DNA from: Candidatus Delongbacteria bacterium
Lineage (GTDB): Bacteria; CAIWAD01
Length of the DNA stretch: 64,000 nt
NCBI GenBank assembly: GCA_020634015.1
Contig: JACKCN010000003.1
Coordinates: 248,001 to 312,000, forward strand
Direction: 5' to 3'
The position numbers and the translations under genes were made by a program. Below, one piece after another: positions 1-9,804 of the stretch (within the stretch, counting starts at the first letter, position 1; each line of letters starts with the position of its first letter). A model generated the notes under the pieces. That model was given only the letters and a program-made list of their open reading frames with translations, was not told the DNA's origin and ran no database searches.

Positions 1-1473
1 GGACTGGAAGAACTGAGTCAGCGCGACCAGCCCCAGGATCATCGCTGGAATCTGGGGCCCCTGATCAATTCCAGCTTCAATGACTACATGCCCACCGTTA
101 CCGTGGATGGGCGACGACTGTTCTTCACCAGCGACCGCCCCGGTGGAGTGGGTGATTGCCCGCCGGGACAGCGCTGCCGCGAAGATTTCTGGCAGAGTGA
201 GTGGGGCGATGATGGATGGAAAGCCTGTCGCAATGCAGGGCCGCCATTGAATACACCGCGCTCCGAAGGGTCCGCCAGTTTCACGGCACTGGGTACGGTG
301 CTTTACTTCACCGCGTGCGACCGCAGTGAAGGACTGGGTGATTGCGACATCTACCGCTGCAGCTCCGGAGCCGATGGCTGGGGGCCACCCCGCAATCTGG
401 GAGCGCCCGTGAACTCCTCATTCTGGGAGAGCCAGCCGGCCATTTCCGCCGATGGCTGTCTGCTGATCTTCAGCAGTGATCGCCCGGGAGGGTTTGGACA
501 GACCGATCTCTGGAGCAGTCGGCTTGAGAATGGCATGTGGTCCGAACCGGTGAATCTGGGCGCGGCCATCAACAGCCCGGGTCGCGACGAGACCCCATTC
601 CTGCATGCGGGCGGCAAGACGCTCTACTATAGTAGTAGCGGAAAACCGGGCTTCGGCGACATGGACCTTTTCTGCGCCCGGGCCAGCGGCAAGGGCTGGA
701 CGGACCCCCTGAACCTTGGGCGGCCGATCAACGGAAGCGGCCCCGATCTTGGCCTGGTGGTCCCCGGGGAAGGACGACTGGGCTACTACGCCAGCCCGGT
801 GGCCGGTGGTGTCGAGCTCGACCTATTTGGATGCCGACTGCCCGCCGATTGTCGTCCCGAAGAAGCCTTCCTGCTGCGGGGGTGCGTTGTGGACGAGGAG
901 AGTGGCGCCGGCCTGAAGGCGCGCGTCCGTGCCGATGGATTGCTGCAAGCGATCGAGGTGCCCATGCAATGGTCCAGCGAGCTGGGAGCATTCGGTCTGG
1001 TGCTGGCCCCGGGGCCCATTCTGGTGTCCGCATCGGCGCCGGGACACTTCTTCACCAGCCGCCTGCTCCAGCATTCGGAGAGCTGGAGTGACTCCCTGCT
1101 TCAGCTTTCCCTCAGGCCGATCCGCGTGGGAGCCCGGGCCGTGCTGGACAATCTGCTCTTCGATTTCAATCTGGCCAGCCTGAAGGATGAAAGCCGCCCG
1201 GTGCTGCAGGCGGCATTCGAGCTCCTCGAGGAGAATCCAGGCCTGGTGGTTGAACTGCAGGGGCATACCGACGCTGTGGGCAGCCCGGAGTACAATCTGG
1301 GCCTCAGCAGTCGGCGTGCGCAAAGCGTGCGGGACTGGCTGATCGCCGCCGGAACCGACCCCGAGCGCCTCCAGGCACGGGGCTATGGGGAGACGGTACC
1401 CGTGGCCGACAACGACTCCGAAGCCGGACGCCGCCTCAATCGCCGTACCGAGATCCTGGTTCTCAGCTTCTGA
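1..1473 (+). CDS. PD40 beta-propeller / OmpA-family protein, 5' truncated
   Basis: The frame is open from the first base of the window, so the start codon lies upstream; the ATG at 88 is internal. The visible 490 residues hold about five WD40-like (PD40) repeats of the type LFFTSDRPGG...DLW, then a small beta-rich region, then an OmpA-like peptidoglycan-binding domain over the last 110 residues. That domain shows LLFDFN, ELQGHTD and the terminal RRTEI motif. Proteins with this order are usually outer-membrane lipoproteins or periplasmic proteins that tether the envelope to peptidoglycan, and in FCB bacteria some (PorE-like) belong to the type IX secretion apparatus. The architecture is secure; a PorE role is only inferred. 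No strong terminator is seen after the stop. Confidence 0.9.
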   Translation, partial: GLEELSQRDQPQDHRWNLGPLINSSFNDYMPTVTVDGRRLFFTSDRPGGVGDCPPGQRCREDFWQSEWGDDGWKACRNAGPPLNTPRSEGSASFTALGTVLYFTACDRSEGLGDCDIYRCSSGADGWGPPRNLGAPVNSSFWESQPAISADGCLLIFSSDRPGGFGQTDLWSSRLENGMWSEPVNLGAAINSPGRDETPFLHAGGKTLYYSSSGKPGFGDMDLFCARASGKGWTDPLNLGRPINGSGPDLGLVVPGEGRLGYYASPVAGGVELDLFGCRLPADCRPEEAFLLRGCVVDEESGAGLKARVRADGLLQAIEVPMQWSSELGAFGLVLAPGPILVSASAPGHFFTSRLLQHSESWSDSLLQLSLRPIRVGARAVLDNLLFDFNLASLKDESRPVLQAAFELLEENPGLVVELQGHTDAVGSPEYNLGLSSRRAQSVRDWLIAAGTDPERLQARGYGETVPVADNDSEAGRRLNRRTEILVLSF

Positions 1474-1926
1474 TCCCCTGCCCGGGATGCCCCAATCCCC
1501 GACTCTCCTCCCGCGCTCTCTTCCCAAGTTCCGAACTCAGGGGAATAATTTGCCCCCGGCAGGTTCTTCTGGCAGGCATTCTTGCACCATTTATTGATCC
1601 AAGACGCAAAACAAAATATCTGTCAAACAAGCAATCGCCTCTTCTTTGGCTTGGCCCCAAGCTTGCCAAAGGAAGAACGTCGGGAGTGCGGGCAGAATTC
1701 TGCTCGATAGTTTTTGAAAGGTGCCGATAGGGTTGCCCAGACAGGAAGAGGACTCGGCGTGTTCGGCCCGCGAAAAAACGGGAAGGCTGGCGAGTCTGAT
1801 TCATGATCTCTTGGAAGCCACTCTTCTGTTCCTGGAGATACACTGGAGACGATGCCTTCGAGACCTTGCTTCTCCCGGCGAGGAAACGAAGAACGAATTC
1901 AAGGTTTAACTGCCTGCGGAGGAGAG
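1474..1926. other. Gene-free leader between OmpA-like gene and large secreted protein
   Basis: About 450 bases without a convincing gene. A short G4/C4 dyad lies near 1540-1558 but has no T-tract. The only clear element is the strong Shine-Dalgarno GGAGG at 1918-1922 directly before the ATG at 1927. A long 5' leader or a distant promoter is possible. I see no recognisable riboswitch. Confidence 0.5.
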
Positions 1927-4900
1927 ATGAAACCTTTAATCAATCTTCCCCGGAACTTGCTTGCGAGGGTTCCGCTGTTCCTGGTGGTCGGCTTGTTGCT
2001 GATCATGCAGAACACGGAAGTTCGCGCGCAGGCTACCATTACTCAGAATGTGGGCGTGAGCTCCACCATCTTCCTGTCCAGCGGCGGCCCCTACGGCTGG
2101 ACCGACCTGACCTCGGTCAGTGGACAGGACCTGGTGTTCACCGATTCAGGAGCCGGCAGCGAGCTGCAGGCTACCGGGACGGTGACGTTGACTCTGCCCA
2201 CCACCAGCTGGGAATGGGTTCCGGGCCAGTGTGTCGCTACCGTGAGCGGTGGCGGCGGTAACGTGACGTTTGCCCAGGGAGGCACGGCCCAGCAGCTCGT
2301 GCTTACCTTGAATGCCTTTGCGATTCCCGCAGCAGGCAACATCACCTGTACGGTTCTGGCGGCCCGTTCGACGACGGCCGTGACTGCAGCCGTGTCGGCC
2401 ACTGCCATTGCCGTGACCGGCAATACCATGACCAGTCTTACGGACGCGGCATGGGGCACGACAGTCGCTGTGGTGGCGGGATCCTCGATCGCCTGGACCA
2501 CTCCGGGTGCCAGCGGTGATTCGACCGATCTGGCCGATGGCGACGGCGGTTGGGACATTCCCACCGTGTTCGCCGCGACGGATGTGCACGATTCCGACTA
2601 TCTGCTGTGGTGGCACACGGACTCCACCGTGATCGACATTTCGATCAACGATGGTGCCCAGCGAGCCACTCGCGACTCTTCCAATGTGGAAGTGGATGCC
2701 TGGATCAACATCTCCGCCTCGCCGACGACCATCAGTCTGCTCACCGCGGATCTGCAGGATTTTGAGCGGTATGGAGTGGAGTACTACCTGTTCGCGACGA
2801 CCAGGGAGTCCGGAACTCGCAAAGTAGGCCGTTGCGGCCCGATTCGCGTGTTCCATTACCCCACCAACAACCTCGATCTCACCGATCCGAACAGTGTGAA
2901 CGACATGGTCGACTTCACCAGCAACAACACGGATTATCTGGATTCGGGGCTGCTCTTCGCGCTGGATGACGGTGCCGAGGACGGATCCGGCCAGACCAGT
3001 GTGACCTGGACGCTGCAGACCATCGACTTCGATGACAACGCCGATGTGCGCCTGTACTACAGCACCAGTGCCACCCTGAGCGAGTCCGATCTGGTGATCA
3101 GCGGTGTCGATGGCAGCGAGACCATCACCGGATTGACCGGAGCCACCCTGCTGGACGGCAGCGATGTGTTGCTGGAGAATGATGATCCCGATTACACCTG
3201 GAGCATCTACACCGACGACAGCGACTACGTGCCCGCCGGGACCTACTACATCTATGTGGCTTCCAACGATGGTTACCATCAGGATCTGGACCTGGCCGCC
3301 AGCCAGTTCTCCAACCAGACCTATGTGGTGGCCCACAATCCGATCCTGATCATCCAGGACCCGTGGGTGGACGCCGTCGCCGATCCCTTCACCTTCCCGG
3401 CCGCCAGTCAGCGTTACATCAACCTGAACTGGGGTCTGACCATCGCCGGTGACCAGGATCCCGATGACTCCGCCACCATCTCCTTCTATCTGGATGATGA
3501 CACCGGCGACGACAATCTGGCCGACTTCAACCAGACCACCATCGCCACATTGACCGCCACGGCCACCGCCACCGACGACGATGTGACCAATGGCGAGCTG
3601 ATCTACACCACCACCGTGAGCGAAGACCCTGACCACCAGTGGAACAACCATGTGGACATTCCCATGTCCTTGTGGTCCAGTGCCTTCATGGCCAGTGTCG
3701 CCACCGCGGATGCCGCGCGTGACCTGCATATCTATGCCGTGATCACCAGTGGCAGCCAGAGTCGCATCACGACCTTCGCCTCCGAGGATACCGACTATGT
3801 TGTGACCGCCGCCGAGGACATCACCAATGCCAACGTGGCCATCTCCAACGCCCAGGACGCTTTCGTGGTGTCCCCGCCCGATCTGGGTGGCGAGGTGTCC
3901 TGGGGCGAAGCCTACCGTGTGGCCTGGGATTTTGCCTGGAACTTCGGTCAGGCCAACCAGAACGTGTTGTTGCTGCTGGGTGATGTGGACATGCGTACGC
4001 AGGCCACCTTCAATGGAACCTACGGCACGGGTGTGCTGGGTCTTGCCGACCTGAGCAACGACCTGTGGGTGATGAACTCCAGCGATGGTACCGTTGCCAA
4101 CAATACGCTCACCGACATCATCAGCGGTCCGTCCTTCGGTGGTTCCTTCGACTTCCAGCCCCACACCATGACCGGTGCGTCGATCAACGGCGCCCAGGCC
4201 CTGGCCACGGACCTGGTCAACGAAGGCACCTATTATGTCTACGTGGTCGTCAGTTCCGCCGCCAACGCGGTGATCGCCGCCGACGCCGACCTGGTCTTCC
4301 AGGCCCCGGGTCCCCTGCGCATCAGCAGCGAGTCCGGTCCCACCAGCTGGGGCTACAACATGCTGCCGAACAACTTTGCCGTCTCCCATGGCGACACCGT
4401 GACCTTCTCGATCTATCCCAATTCGGGCGTGGCCACCGCGGAAATCGCCGCCGTCTACATCGACGTGGACACCACCTACTGGGATGTGGTCAACCCGAGC
4501 GCGCCGTTCACCGTGGGCAGCAGCTTCACCTCGACCAATGTCGTGGAGAACGGCAACCACAGTGGCGACACCTCCGGTGGCATGCATCATCTGAACTTCG
4601 TGTACGGCGCCACCGGATCGCCCGATGCCAACCTGGACGGCGGAACCGCCGAACTGGCCACGTATCAGCTGATTCACAAGCATACCGGCACGGACAATCC
4701 GCGCAGTACCTTCATCACCTTCGCCCAGGATGTCAGCGGCGGACGGTACACGGCCTTCTACAATGGCGGTGGCAATCTGCTGCCGGTGAGCGTGCAGGTG
4801 CCCGCGGCCAACGCCGAGAGCTACCCGCGTGCCACCATCGAAGGCACCGTGGACCTGCAGCTGGTGACCGACTACACGGACATCGAAGCCACCATCGCCC

Positions 4901-6108
4901 TGTCCCCTGAAGGTGCGATCCATGGTGTGGAACTGTGGGATGCCCTGTACCTGGCGACCAACGACACCAACGCCTCCGAGCCCGGTGTGCAGGTCGTGCT
5001 GAATGAGTACGGTGAATTCCGGATGACCAACATTCCCAACGGCGAGTACGATGTGACCGTCCATGTGGAAGGCTGGCTGGATCAGACCGTGAATGTGGTG
5101 CTGCAGTTTGGAGATCACACGGGCGACACCGATCCGATCTATACGGACCGCGTGACCCAGACCATCGCCGAGCAGCAGCTGCAGTTCCTGGCTGGTGACT
5201 GTGCCGGGTACACCGACTACCTGGGCAACACCACCCCCGACAACCAGATCGACGCCACGGACCTGACCGCGGTGAAGAACGCCTACAACGCCCGTCCGGA
5301 CAGCACCAGCTGGAACGCCCTGTGCGATTTCAACCGGAACGGCTGGGTCGAGATCCAGGATCTGAACGTGACCAATGCCAACCAGGGCAGCAACGGCGTG
5401 CCTCTGATCTACCGTGCGGGCCTGCCCAACAACGGTGTGATCTTCCGCATGCCCGAGGTTCCCGAGTACATGCGTCGCGGAGAAGAACTGATCGTGGCCA
5501 TCACCATGGACAATGCGGCTGACGTGCGTGCCTATGACCTGCGTCTCTCGGCCCCCGGCATGGATGTGGTGAGCCTTGAGCACACCAACCTGCTGGGCGA
5601 CTGGAGCGAGGCCACCTACCTGAGCCAGAACACCCGCGGTGAACTGGTCTGGGCCGGTGCCATCAAGGGTTGCCAGCGCGAAGGTTTCGCCGGCGAGTCC
5701 GTGATTGCCGTCGCCACCCTGCGTGCGCAGCGTGACGGTCGTCCGAACCTGCGCCTGATCTCCGGTCAGGTCGTGAACAGTGGCAACGAGATGCAGATTG
5801 CCGGCGTGGACAACAGCAGTGTGCTGCCCGCGAACTTCGAGCTGGGGAGCAACTACCCCAACCCGTTCAACCCGGTCACGAGCATCAACTTCGCCATCCC
5901 GCAGGATAGCTTCGTGAAGTTGACGGTATACAACATGCTGGGTCAGAAGGTCCGCACCCTGGTCGCCGACCAGCTGGTCGCCGGACATCACCAGGTCAAC
6001 TGGACCGGTATCAACGATGCCGGCATCCAGGTCGCCAGCGGCTTGTATGTCTACCAGATGGAAGCGCCCGGTTTCCGCCAGGCGCACAAGATGGTCCTGC
6101 TCAAGTAG
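1927..6108 (+). CDS. Large secreted protein: dockerin-like, cohesin-like and C-terminal sorting domain
   Basis: 1393 residues. I chose the ATG at 1927 because GGAGGAGAG precedes it and the protein then opens with a signal peptide ending near AQA (about residue 36); the in-frame ATG at 1852 lacks this. The N-terminal 800 residues are beta-rich, Thr/Asp-rich and unassigned. A cohesin-like region lies near 810-960 and a carboxypeptidase-regulatory-like domain near 970-1075. A dockerin-like pair of calcium loops (DNQIDATDL and DFNRNGWVEIQDL) lies near 1093-1160, followed by a second cohesin-like domain near 1165-1290. The last 95 residues carry NYPNPFNP and a FlgD/Por-type sorting domain ending in GLYVYQME. 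It is probably exported across the inner membrane and displayed on the surface or released by a type IX-like route. The ligand is unknown. Confidence 0.85.
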   Translation: MKPLINLPRNLLARVPLFLVVGLLLIMQNTEVRAQATITQNVGVSSTIFLSSGGPYGWTDLTSVSGQDLVFTDSGAGSELQATGTVTLTLPTTSWEWVPGQCVATVSGGGGNVTFAQGGTAQQLVLTLNAFAIPAAGNITCTVLAARSTTAVTAAVSATAIAVTGNTMTSLTDAAWGTTVAVVAGSSIAWTTPGASGDSTDLADGDGGWDIPTVFAATDVHDSDYLLWWHTDSTVIDISINDGAQRATRDSSNVEVDAWINISASPTTISLLTADLQDFERYGVEYYLFATTRESGTRKVGRCGPIRVFHYPTNNLDLTDPNSVNDMVDFTSNNTDYLDSGLLFALDDGAEDGSGQTSVTWTLQTIDFDDNADVRLYYSTSATLSESDLVISGVDGSETITGLTGATLLDGSDVLLENDDPDYTWSIYTDDSDYVPAGTYYIYVASNDGYHQDLDLAASQFSNQTYVVAHNPILIIQDPWVDAVADPFTFPAASQRYINLNWGLTIAGDQDPDDSATISFYLDDDTGDDNLADFNQTTIATLTATATATDDDVTNGELIYTTTVSEDPDHQWNNHVDIPMSLWSSAFMASVATADAARDLHIYAVITSGSQSRITTFASEDTDYVVTAAEDITNANVAISNAQDAFVVSPPDLGGEVSWGEAYRVAWDFAWNFGQANQNVLLLLGDVDMRTQATFNGTYGTGVLGLADLSNDLWVMNSSDGTVANNTLTDIISGPSFGGSFDFQPHTMTGASINGAQALATDLVNEGTYYVYVVVSSAANAVIAADADLVFQAPGPLRISSESGPTSWGYNMLPNNFAVSHGDTVTFSIYPNSGVATAEIAAVYIDVDTTYWDVVNPSAPFTVGSSFTSTNVVENGNHSGDTSGGMHHLNFVYGATGSPDANLDGGTAELATYQLIHKHTGTDNPRSTFITFAQDVSGGRYTAFYNGGGNLLPVSVQVPAANAESYPRATIEGTVDLQLVTDYTDIEATIALSPEGAIHGVELWDALYLATNDTNASEPGVQVVLNEYGEFRMTNIPNGEYDVTVHVEGWLDQTVNVVLQFGDHTGDTDPIYTDRVTQTIAEQQLQFLAGDCAGYTDYLGNTTPDNQIDATDLTAVKNAYNARPDSTSWNALCDFNRNGWVEIQDLNVTNANQGSNGVPLIYRAGLPNNGVIFRMPEVPEYMRRGEELIVAITMDNAADVRAYDLRLSAPGMDVVSLEHTNLLGDWSEATYLSQNTRGELVWAGAIKGCQREGFAGESVIAVATLRAQRDGRPNLRLISGQVVNSGNEMQIAGVDNSSVLPANFELGSNYPNPFNPVTSINFAIPQDSFVKLTVYNMLGQKVRTLVADQLVAGHHQVNWTGINDAGIQVASGLYVYQMEAPGFRQAHKMVLLK

Positions 6109-6130
6109 TACGATACATCTGGTTACGAAA

Positions 6131-6162
6131 AGGCCCCGCCAGCACTAGCTGGCGGGGCTTTT
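6131..6162 (+). terminator. Rho-independent terminator
   Basis: An 11-bp GC-rich stem (6133-6143 with 6148-6158) and an ACTA loop are followed by TTTT. It lies 22 bases after the stop of the large secreted protein. A-rich sequence on the other side lets it also serve the convergent minus-strand gene. Confidence 0.9.
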
Positions 6163-6266
6163 GTCTCTGCAGGATTCAGGGTGGCGGACTGGATCGGGCA
6201 AGCCGATGTGCGCATGCGGGGTTGACTCACCGTGTGCCGGAGTTCTGATGGGGAGACGCTTGCAGC

Positions 6267-7049
6267 TCAGAATTCCAGTTCCAGGCCAAGCTTGGTCTGG
6301 AATCCGCTGTCGGTTTGCGCTCCGGTCTCCAGAAAGAGATTGCCGACGTCGAGCAGGTCGATGTCCACTTCCATCCCCAGTTCCAGGGCCAGTTCCGGAC
6401 GGTCGTCAGCCGTTTCTGCCGTGGCGGCGCCCAACTCCGAGAACAGTTTGAGATGCTCAAGCAGGTCAAGGTCCGCCGCGAGGGACAGCAGCAGGCGATT
6501 CTTCAATTCCGCGTCCACGACACCAGCAGTGCCCGGCAGGGCGGCGGGCTGGCCCGGGCGCAGGTATTCCAGTTCCAGATTCAGATCCAGCCTTTCGAAG
6601 CCCGTTCCAAGCACCAGCAGTCCGGACCAGTCGGCGCTGCCGCTGCCCAGCCAGGGTTCTTGCCCTGTCGGCAATTTGAGCCTGGCACCCAGCAGGATTC
6701 CCGGACTCCAGCCCTCGGCCGCTCGCAGCAATGTGGTGAGCCCGATTTCCGTGTCACCCTGGCCGGTGTGCACCGGCTGCTGTTCCGTGGCAAGGCGCTT
6801 CCAGGTCGTCGATTCCAGGAACAGGTTCACGCGGGGCAACCAGCTTGGCACATACTGCAGTGCCAGTTCGACGGATCGTTCGTTGTCGCCTCCATCCTGC
6901 TCGTGCTGGGCTGAGAGCTCCACGACCAGGGTGCCTGCATCCTCCAGAGTCGCCTTGCCCGAATCGCGGGCCAGATCGCAACGGGCAATCCGGCACACAC
7001 AGGGCACCAGCAGGCAGGCTGCCAGCAGGGTTCTGGTCGCGCTTGACAT
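6267..7049 (-). CDS. Outer-membrane beta-barrel protein, transporter-like
   Basis: 260 residues with an N-terminal signal sequence (hydrophobic run to about residue 20). Alternating polar/hydrophobic strands follow, with many ...L.LE... segments, and the last residue is Phe (LGLELEF), as expected for a BAM-assembled barrel. The layout (KLPTGQEP, GTGFERLDLNLELEYL) resembles the MetA-pathway/phenol-degradation or alginate-type porin group, which often have no proven substrate. GAGGAC lies 8-9 bases before the ATG. It is a single gene, convergent with the large secreted protein and tandem with the DUF4397 gene. The barrel class is likely; the substrate is unknown. Confidence 0.65.
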   Translation of the reverse strand: MSSATRTLLAACLLVPCVCRIARCDLARDSGKATLEDAGTLVVELSAQHEQDGGDNERSVELALQYVPSWLPRVNLFLESTTWKRLATEQQPVHTGQGDTEIGLTTLLRAAEGWSPGILLGARLKLPTGQEPWLGSGSADWSGLLVLGTGFERLDLNLELEYLRPGQPAALPGTAGVVDAELKNRLLLSLAADLDLLEHLKLFSELGAATAETADDRPELALELGMEVDIDLLDVGNLFLETGAQTDSGFQTKLGLELEF

Positions 7050-7201
7050 GGCAAGGTCCTCTCTGGGGTTGGATCACAGGGAGATTCGCGGCAGACGTGG
7101 AGTCCCTGCACCCGGATCGTCAACAGAACTCGAACTGCCACAGTAGTTGTGTGCATGCCGGGATTCAAGTCACTGTATCATCAAGGCCTGCGGCAAGGAG
7201 C

Positions 7202-7230
7202 AAAGAAAACCGGGGCCCGAAGGGCCCCGG
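7202..7230 (-). terminator. Rho-independent terminator of the DUF4397 gene
   Basis: A perfect 9-bp stem (7210-7218 with 7222-7230) with a 3-base loop is followed on the minus strand by TTTTCTTTG. It lies 35 bases beyond the stop of the DUF4397 gene. Confidence 0.88.
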
Positions 7231-7265
7231 CCAGGGCAAGGAACACAGAATGGAAAGCAGGTTTC

Positions 7266-9467
7266 TTATTTGACCAGAGTCAAAGGCTGCACGCTTTGTC
7301 CGGCACCGCCCTCCAGCAGGGCCAGGTAGCGTCCACTTGCCAGAGAAGAGGCATTCCACTGCAGGGAATGCACTCCAGCGCCCAGTTGTCCGTCAAGCAA
7401 CCGGGCAACCATCTGTCCTTGCACATTGTATACCGAAAGTCGCACCGAGCTGGCGGCATCCAGCTCGAAGCTCAGACGGGTCGTCGGATTGAAGGGATTG
7501 GGGCTGGCGGGCAGCATGCGGAAGCCACTGGGCCGGGCCAGCTCCGTCGCCACGGAAGTGGTCTGTCCCAGCTCGATGTATCCACTGCCGTCACCGGGGG
7601 CGTCCACGGTGGCCAGTGCAGCAAGCATGTCGCCCGCCAGGGTGCCCGTGGCGAACACCGAGTAGGTCATGGCCGCATCCAGTTCCACGGTGTCAAGACT
7701 CATCACGACAGTCTCAGTGCCCGCCACGCGCACCTGCAGATCATATCCACCCGGGTCCAACGGCAAGTAGGCCGCGGACTCATTGAAGGCCACGTTGCCG
7801 AAGACCACGGTGCCGTCGGTCAGGGTGATGTCCACCGCGGGAGCATCCGCCGCGGTGTGCGCGAAGCGTACCCAGGCCTGTGTCGGGCTGGTCAGGCGGC
7901 TGTCGGCGAAGAGCATGGGTCCGAAACTGCCATTGCCCAGCAGGCCAGTGGCCGCCACGGTGGTGGCGCTGCCGGCCTGGAAGTCCAGCATCTCATCGAT
8001 CACGGGGTTGGTGCTGGTTCCGCTGACGAAGACCTGCACGTGGTGGGTGCCCGCGGGAATGTCCAGGTAGGGGCTGAAGGCCGGGTAGCCGACATTCTCC
8101 AGTACCATCGCCTCGTTCAGGTACACATCCACGGCGGGGGCATCGGGGCTCAGGTGTGCGACACGCACGCTGGTTCCCAGATTCTCCAGCATCATCACAT
8201 CGGAACCGCTTCCGGGGGCGTCCACACTGGCCCAGGCGCCCAGAGTGCCAGCAGCCAGGGTGCCCGTGGCGAAGATGCTGTAGGTCGAGGCGGCCATCAG
8301 CTCAACCGGGGCGAAACTCAGCACCACGGTTTCGGTGCCGGCCAGACGGACCTGGAAACTGTAGTTGCCGGGTGACACGGGCAGGTAGGCCGAGGAGCCG
8401 TTGAAGGCAACGTCACCGAAGATCACGGTGCCATCGGCGAGGGTGATGTCCACGGCCGGGGCGTCCGCGGCCGTGTGCACAAAGCGGGCCCAGGCGTGCG
8501 CGGGAACCGTCAGACGGCTGTCTTCCAGCACCACGGGGCCGAAACTCTGATCAGCCAGCAGGCCGGTCGCGGCCACGGTCGTGGCCGATCCGGCCGCGAA
8601 GTCCAGCGTGGCATCGATCACGGGATCGGTGTTCGTGCCGCTCACGAACACCTGAACCCCGTGCGGACCGGACGGAATGTCCAGATAGTTGCTGAAGGCC
8701 GGGTAGGACACATTCTCCAGGACCATCGCTCCACCGAAGTAGACGTCCACGGCCGGGGCGTCGGGACTGAGGTGCGCCACACGCAGGCTGGTGCCCAGAT
8801 TCTCAAGCATCACCACATCGGATCCGGTGCCCGGGGCATCCACGGAGGCAAGGGCGCCCAGAGTGCCGTCGCTCAGCTTGCCGGTGGCGAAGACGCTGAG
8901 GGTGGTGGCCGCACTCAGGCTCACCTGCTCGAAGGCCAGCACCACGGTCTCGGTGCCGGCGACCCGCACCTGCAGGCTGTAGTCACCGGGCGCGACGGGC
9001 GTGTAATCGATGGACTGGTTGAAGGCCACATCGGAGAAGATCACCGTGCCATCGGCCAGGGTGATGTCCACGGCGGGGGCGTCGGCAACCGTATGCACGA
9101 AACGCAGCCAGGCGGAGTTGGCGTCCGTGCTGCGGGTATCTTCCAGCAGGATCGGGCCGAAACTGTTGTCCGACAGCAACCCGGTGGCCGCCACGGTGGT
9201 GACACTGCCGGCGGCGAAGTCGAGGGTCGCGTCGATCACCGGGTTCATATTGGTACCGGCGACGAAGACCTGAACCAGGTGGCTGCCGTCGGCGATATCC
9301 AGATAGGGACTGAATGCGCCGTAGGGCACATCACTCAGCACCACATTGCTGTCCAGCCATACGTCCACATTGGGGGCGTCGGGGCTCAGATGGGCCACAC
9401 GCAGATCGGCGGCCTGGGCGGCCAATGGCAGCAGGCCACAGGCAAGAGCAAGCATCAGTCTTTTCAT
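7266..9467 (-). CDS. Secreted triple-DUF4397 protein with C-terminal sorting domain
   Basis: 733 residues. A signal peptide (cut near AQA, about residue 19) is followed by three tandem DUF4397 units at about 21-228, 229-431 and 432-640. Each opens with RVAHLSPDAP and repeats segments such as PVIDATLDFAAGS and DAPAVDITLADGT. The last 85 residues contain SPNPFNPTTRLSF and a FlgD/Por-type sorting fold, so the protein is predicted to leave the cell by a type IX-like system. DUF4397 is a beta-sandwich of unknown ligand found in surface proteins. AGGAGA precedes the ATG by 7 bases. It is transcribed divergently from the CarH-like regulator and its promoter carries the same boxes as the regulator's (9490-9545), so B12- or light-dependent control is inferred. 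Confidence 0.9.
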   Translation of the reverse strand: MKRLMLALACGLLPLAAQAADLRVAHLSPDAPNVDVWLDSNVVLSDVPYGAFSPYLDIADGSHLVQVFVAGTNMNPVIDATLDFAAGSVTTVAATGLLSDNSFGPILLEDTRSTDANSAWLRFVHTVADAPAVDITLADGTVIFSDVAFNQSIDYTPVAPGDYSLQVRVAGTETVVLAFEQVSLSAATTLSVFATGKLSDGTLGALASVDAPGTGSDVVMLENLGTSLRVAHLSPDAPAVDVYFGGAMVLENVSYPAFSNYLDIPSGPHGVQVFVSGTNTDPVIDATLDFAAGSATTVAATGLLADQSFGPVVLEDSRLTVPAHAWARFVHTAADAPAVDITLADGTVIFGDVAFNGSSAYLPVSPGNYSFQVRLAGTETVVLSFAPVELMAASTYSIFATGTLAAGTLGAWASVDAPGSGSDVMMLENLGTSVRVAHLSPDAPAVDVYLNEAMVLENVGYPAFSPYLDIPAGTHHVQVFVSGTSTNPVIDEMLDFQAGSATTVAATGLLGNGSFGPMLFADSRLTSPTQAWVRFAHTAADAPAVDITLTDGTVVFGNVAFNESAAYLPLDPGGYDLQVRVAGTETVVMSLDTVELDAAMTYSVFATGTLAGDMLAALATVDAPGDGSGYIELGQTTSVATELARPSGFRMLPASPNPFNPTTRLSFELDAASSVRLSVYNVQGQMVARLLDGQLGAGVHSLQWNASSLASGRYLALLEGGAGQSVQPLTLVK

Positions 9468-9489
9468 CGGTCTCTCCTGGGTTGGTTCT

Positions 9490-9545
9490 TGTACAACGGA
9501 TGGACAAACTAGAGCACCCAGTGGATCATGTCAAGGCTTTGTCCA
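9490..9545 (-). promoter_or_regulatory. Promoter with CarH-type 11-bp-spaced boxes, DUF4397 gene
   Basis: On the minus strand a -35 TTGACA (9529-9534), a 17-base spacer and TAGTTT (9506-9511) form a sigma70-like promoter ending about 32 bases before the ATG. TGGACA (9540-9545) lies exactly 11 bp from the -35 TTGACA. A second pair, TGTACA (9490-9495) and TGGACA (9501-9506, plus-strand reading), is also 11 bp apart and covers the -10/start region. CarH/LitR operators are known to be built from 11-bp direct repeats over the -35. Confidence 0.6.
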
Positions 9546-9775
9546 AGAAAAATTCAACAAGAATCAAGATTTCCTGCACAGCCGCGCGCCTCAGCCCGAT
9601 GCCATGAAGGGATGTCCATCAACCAGGCATTGCTTCCAATACATTGACAACATTGAGATTGCGTTGATTCCAAAGTTTGTTTGAGTCTGCCTGGACGCCC
9701 GGGCCTTGGCGAAGCAACGGGACGACCCGAGTGGACTGTCCAGATCATTCTGTTTAAAGTTGTGTCAGTAAAATC

Positions 9776-9804
9776 TTGACAAAAGATGGACAATACTCTA
9801 GCTT
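9776..9804 (+). promoter_or_regulatory. Promoter/operator of the MerR-B12 regulator
   Basis: TTGACA (9776-9781), a 17-base spacer and TAGCTT (9799-9804) form a promoter. TGGACA (9787-9792) begins exactly 11 bp after the TTGACA, the same pairing as in front of the divergent DUF4397 gene. The predicted transcription start falls at or next to the ATG at 9811. The message would therefore be leaderless or begin translation at the ATG at 9826. Confidence 0.6.

Noticed and set aside
2146..6087. A 1313-codon open frame antisense to the large secreted protein
   Set aside because: It mirrors the codon bias of the real gene; it lacks a ribosome site and known domains.
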